NCBI GenBank assembly: GCA_013399875.1
Contig: VXAZ01010877.1
Location: forward strand, 1,012,695 to 1,076,694
Source: Gymnorhina tibicen
Lineage: Eukaryota; Chordata; Aves; Passeriformes; Artamidae
Direction: 5' to 3'
Length of the DNA stretch: 64,000 bases
Below the pieces are notes generated by a model. It searched no databases. It saw nothing but the letters and a program-made list of their open reading frames with translations, and was not told the origin of the DNA. The translations under genes were made by a program, and so were the position numbers. The stretch's first letter is position 1. Each line of letters starts with the position of its first letter. Shown piece after piece: positions 61,281 through 64,000 of the stretch.

Positions 61281-61919
61281 GAAATTCAAAGTTCATGCAG
61301 ACCTTTAACTCACACCAGGAAGGCCTGGTTTTTCCCTCCTTCTTTTCATCCTATGATTCAAGAACTGTTTTACTCAGGGGAATGGTAATGAGATGTTGAA
61401 TTCCTCACCTCTAGGTCATTGCTTCAAATCTGGCACAGGTTGGTAGGAACCAAAATTCATTATCTTCTACTTATGGTTCAGCAGCTTATGTGAAATGGCT
61501 TGTTGGTCTTCGGTCTAGTTTTCAGCAGGCAAATGTCCATGCAGTAATAAGCACTAATTAGTACTGGAATAAGGCTGAGAGTTGTATTTCTAACATAACA
61601 TTTGGGGATTACTGCGACAAACCCTTAAAACTCTGGTAACTTATGCGACTACTTTCCAGGTGGGGGGGTTAATTCTTCCATGACTGTCACTATGATTCAC
61701 CCATTTTTAGTTTCTTTTCAGAAGAAATGGGCAAAAGAAATTGCCTTTTTTTCACTCCCTTTTTCATCAGAAAACAACAGATTTCCCTCAAAGTGGATCC
61801 TGACAGGTGACAAGAATAATAACGTGTAAGAGTCAGTAAAAGAATGCATTATTAATCACCCTGGGTTTCATTTAGGCCGTCAGCTCAGTGGGTGAGCTCT
61901 GTAGAAAGAAGAGTGGAGA
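61281..61919. other. Spacer, no gene seen
   Basis: AT-rich sequence with a GGGGGGG run near 61662 and no recognisable repeat or frame. The segment at 61850-61900 borders the ancient repeat that follows. Confidence 0.45.
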
Positions 61920-62330
61920 TATTATCATTATTATTTACTTGTCCACGTAGGAGTCATGAACCAGGACATCATTGTATTAAGCAATGTGCAAACACAGAGG
62001 AGAAAGCTGGTCCCTGCCCTAAAGAGCATACAATTTTACCATAAAACAAGAAACAGTGTATACTTACAGGTAGATGCACATAGATGGAGGAACACAGCTA
62101 TGCCTGACAGCTTAATGCTTATTTTTAACAACAGCATGGTCTTTATAGCAATGAAGTGATAAAATATGTTTTCAAGGTTTTTTTTTAACAGAAAAAAGAG
62201 GAAATCTGGAATGGAGAATTAGTAGAGGAAAAGTTACATTTGCAGATGTGAAGGGCAGCTTGGGGGGAAAAAAGCTTATTTGAAAATGAAACAAAAGAAC
62301 AACAAATCCTGATACTGGCTGTGCAGCCAA
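61920..62330 (+). repeat. Ancient amniote interspersed repeat
   Basis: GGAGTCATGAACCAGGACATC, split here as GGAGTCATGAACC and AGGACATCATTGTATTAAGC, is followed by AATGTGCAAACACAGAGG, AGCTGGTCCCTGCCCTAAAG and AGCATACAATTTTACC. This mirrors a widespread amniote repeat phrase (ccaggaccccattgtgctaggcgctgtacaaacacag...gtccctgccccaaagagcttacaatcta). Near 62245-62300 a later part of the same repeat (GCTTATTTGAAAATGAAACA) is also recognisable. The copy is old and diverged. I am confident of the resemblance but not of the family name. Confidence 0.55.
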
Positions 62331-64000
62331 TAATCAATAGAAAATTGAAAAAAGTAAAATATGGAAAGGGTGAACAGTGTTTGCAGGTTGCTATTACATC
62401 TACTGTGTCAAGCAAGGAAAGAGACAAGAGGAGAAGGAAAGGAAATGCTATGAAAGCACTGAGCTAGCAGATGGTCTTTGCTACAGCAACCCAACAGCAA
62501 CAACGGCGTTTCTTAATGGCAGAGAAAACAGCATTACAGTAAGCTGGATAGGAGGGGATGAAGAACTTGATCTGTGTGTGAGTATTTGTGTGTATGAAGG
62601 GAATAACTGAGGATGAGAGGATGAGAGGATGCAGACAAATTCATCCTGAAAAGGCTTTGCCAAAAGTCATAGAAAACTTAGGCAATGTCTGGATAGGGTC
62701 TACAATATACATGTTGTTAGTTTATTTATGTTTATAATGTTCTTCAGCTGAATGAAGGTGAAAATATGATCCAGTGATCCAGAAAAGTATTATTGCAAAG
62801 TTATTTGTTAGAAAATAATTAAGGACCTTGCTTAGCCTTTTTAACTTGCAAAGCAGCTGGGGTCCACAAGCAAGTAGAAGTCCATCAAGCAGAGTTTCTC
62901 GTGAAGTGAAAAAGGTGGTCTAAGTTAAAGAAAGTATGTGTTTGAACACCTGCAATTCATTTTCTTATATGAATAATATACATCTAAAGGAAGAAGAGCC
63001 ATTTCATAACTCTTTCCTGTATGGGGAAGAAATTTGATGTGGATTTATGGAGGATGTGACAAAAGCATGAAGAGAAAGGAAGACTAGTAGAAGACAATAT
63101 CATGAGAAGGGAGTGCATAATTTTACGTAAAGAAAAGGCCAGATAGCTAAGTAAAAGATGGTAGATGTGCCAAAGAGAACGAACAAGAGTGGCCAGGAAG
63201 AGGATTTGAGTGTGCCTGGCAAGAAGAGTTTCCACACAGGGCAGGGGGCAAAAGGCGTGTTGGAGAGGGTATGGGTTGAAAAGGGAGGAGAAGAATTACC
63301 AATTCTTATTGTAAACGAGGTATTTGATGAATTTACAATGAAATAGAGCAGAGAGTTGGGGCTGTACTTGGAGAGGAATGAAAGGTCAAAGGTGACATCT
63401 TCTAAGACTAAAGCATCTAAAGCATATCATGAGGGGAAAGTCAAAATAGAGAGTGAAGGTAACGAGAAGAGTAAAAGAGAGGCTTTCTGTGGGAACAAAG
63501 GATGCGAGGAGCTGGAATAGAACGGGGGCATGAGGATGGAATTTGGAGGAGAGAGCAAAAGAGAAAAGTCAATGTTGATGACAGAAAACAGTGCAACCTC
63601 TGTAAAAGGAGGAGGAAAATTGAAATGCATGCCAAGGTGAGGAAGAAAGGTCATGACTCTTTTTGCCTGTGATTTCTTGGAAGCAGAACAAAATTCTAGC
63701 AGGAACAGAAGACAGGAAAAAGGGGAGATTGAGATATAAATTAAAAGTGGTGAAAAGTCACGTAGGACCAGGGACTGGGGATTCAGTTAAGGTAGAGCAA
63801 GGCATCAAAGAGGAAAGGATGAATTTGCAGTGGAGCTTGACAAGAGACACTGAATATGGTTCAAGAAAAAGAATGGATAATGTGTATGTTGGTGGTGAGC
63901 CAGGAAAAGCGAATGGATTAATGGAACTTGAACTGAGAAAGAACAGCCAAAAGCACCAAAGCAGAGCAAAACCTTCAGGGAAGAAAGTCTGCTGTTGCAC
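62331..64000 (+). other. Strongly purine-rich strand, probably decayed continuation of the ancient repeat
   Basis: From about 62900 to the window end the plus strand is dominated by A and G over more than a kilobase, with many GAGG, GGAAG and AGAAAG words but no periodic unit. The ancient repeat at 61920 is followed in related genomes by long purine-rich sequence of this texture, so this is probably its body. A short tandem GGATGAGA-type repeat lies at about 62611-62632. Apparent frames (for example minus 63427-63654 and minus 63758-64000) are Phe/Leu/Ser/Pro low-complexity translations of the polypyrimidine complement, not proteins. Confidence 0.4.

Noticed and set aside
1..64000. CRISPR arrays, operons, prophage, tRNA or rRNA genes
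   Set aside because: No regularly spaced repeats with unique spacers, no packed coding frames with ribosome-binding sites, and no tRNA or rRNA structure could be recognised. The repeats present are avian retroelements.

Overview
The window looks like avian nuclear DNA. Three fairly young CR1 LINE tails carry the bird-type 3' end (runs of ATTCTATG, or CATAGAAT in antisense), one solo LTR resembles bird endogenous-retrovirus LTRs, and the few other repeats are old. Interspersed repeats are sparse, the base composition is AT-rich outside a few islands, and no bacterial-style gene packing is present. No intact protein-coding gene, tRNA, rRNA, operon or CRISPR array can be supported. I read nearly all open frames as chance ORFs in CpG-rich or AT-rich non-coding DNA.

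Positions 1-9100 look regulatory. Two clear CpG islands (about 320-720 and 8265-8720), a compact CpG island with a 22-bp tandem repeat (3795-3995) and a small CpG-rich patch (1100-1275) alternate with AT-rich stretches. These stretches are dense in homeodomain, POU, SOX, MEIS and nuclear-receptor type motifs, inverted repeats and G-quadruplex-forming runs. This pattern is typical of the flank of a developmental regulator gene, but no exon identifies the gene and I do not name one.

From about 9100 to 64000 the window is a gene desert. The recognisable content is: a solo LTR on the minus strand (about 23398-23947); CR1 tails at 31628-31922 (minus), 45920-46327 (plus) and 52931-53200 (minus); two much older CR1-like copies back to back, one minus (about 33480-33785) and one plus (33855-34480 and 35115-35700) with readable ORF2 remnants; a broken protein-coding-like fragment on the minus strand (32304-32838) that I cannot name; an (ATCT)n microsatellite (40047-40100); and relics of ancient amniote repeats, the longest near 61920-63960. 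Two stretches (47310-47800 and 60420-61280) look like conserved non-coding elements rather than neutral sequence.

The genes do not work together here, because none is present. If the window has a function, it is most likely cis-regulation of a neighbouring gene outside it. I found no convincing undescribed biological system. The most checkable leads are the paired inverted repeats at 1514-1600, the tandem ROR-like sites at 117-147, the hairpin abutting a CR1 3' end at 46327-46351, the unidentified pseudogene, and the candidate conserved elements.
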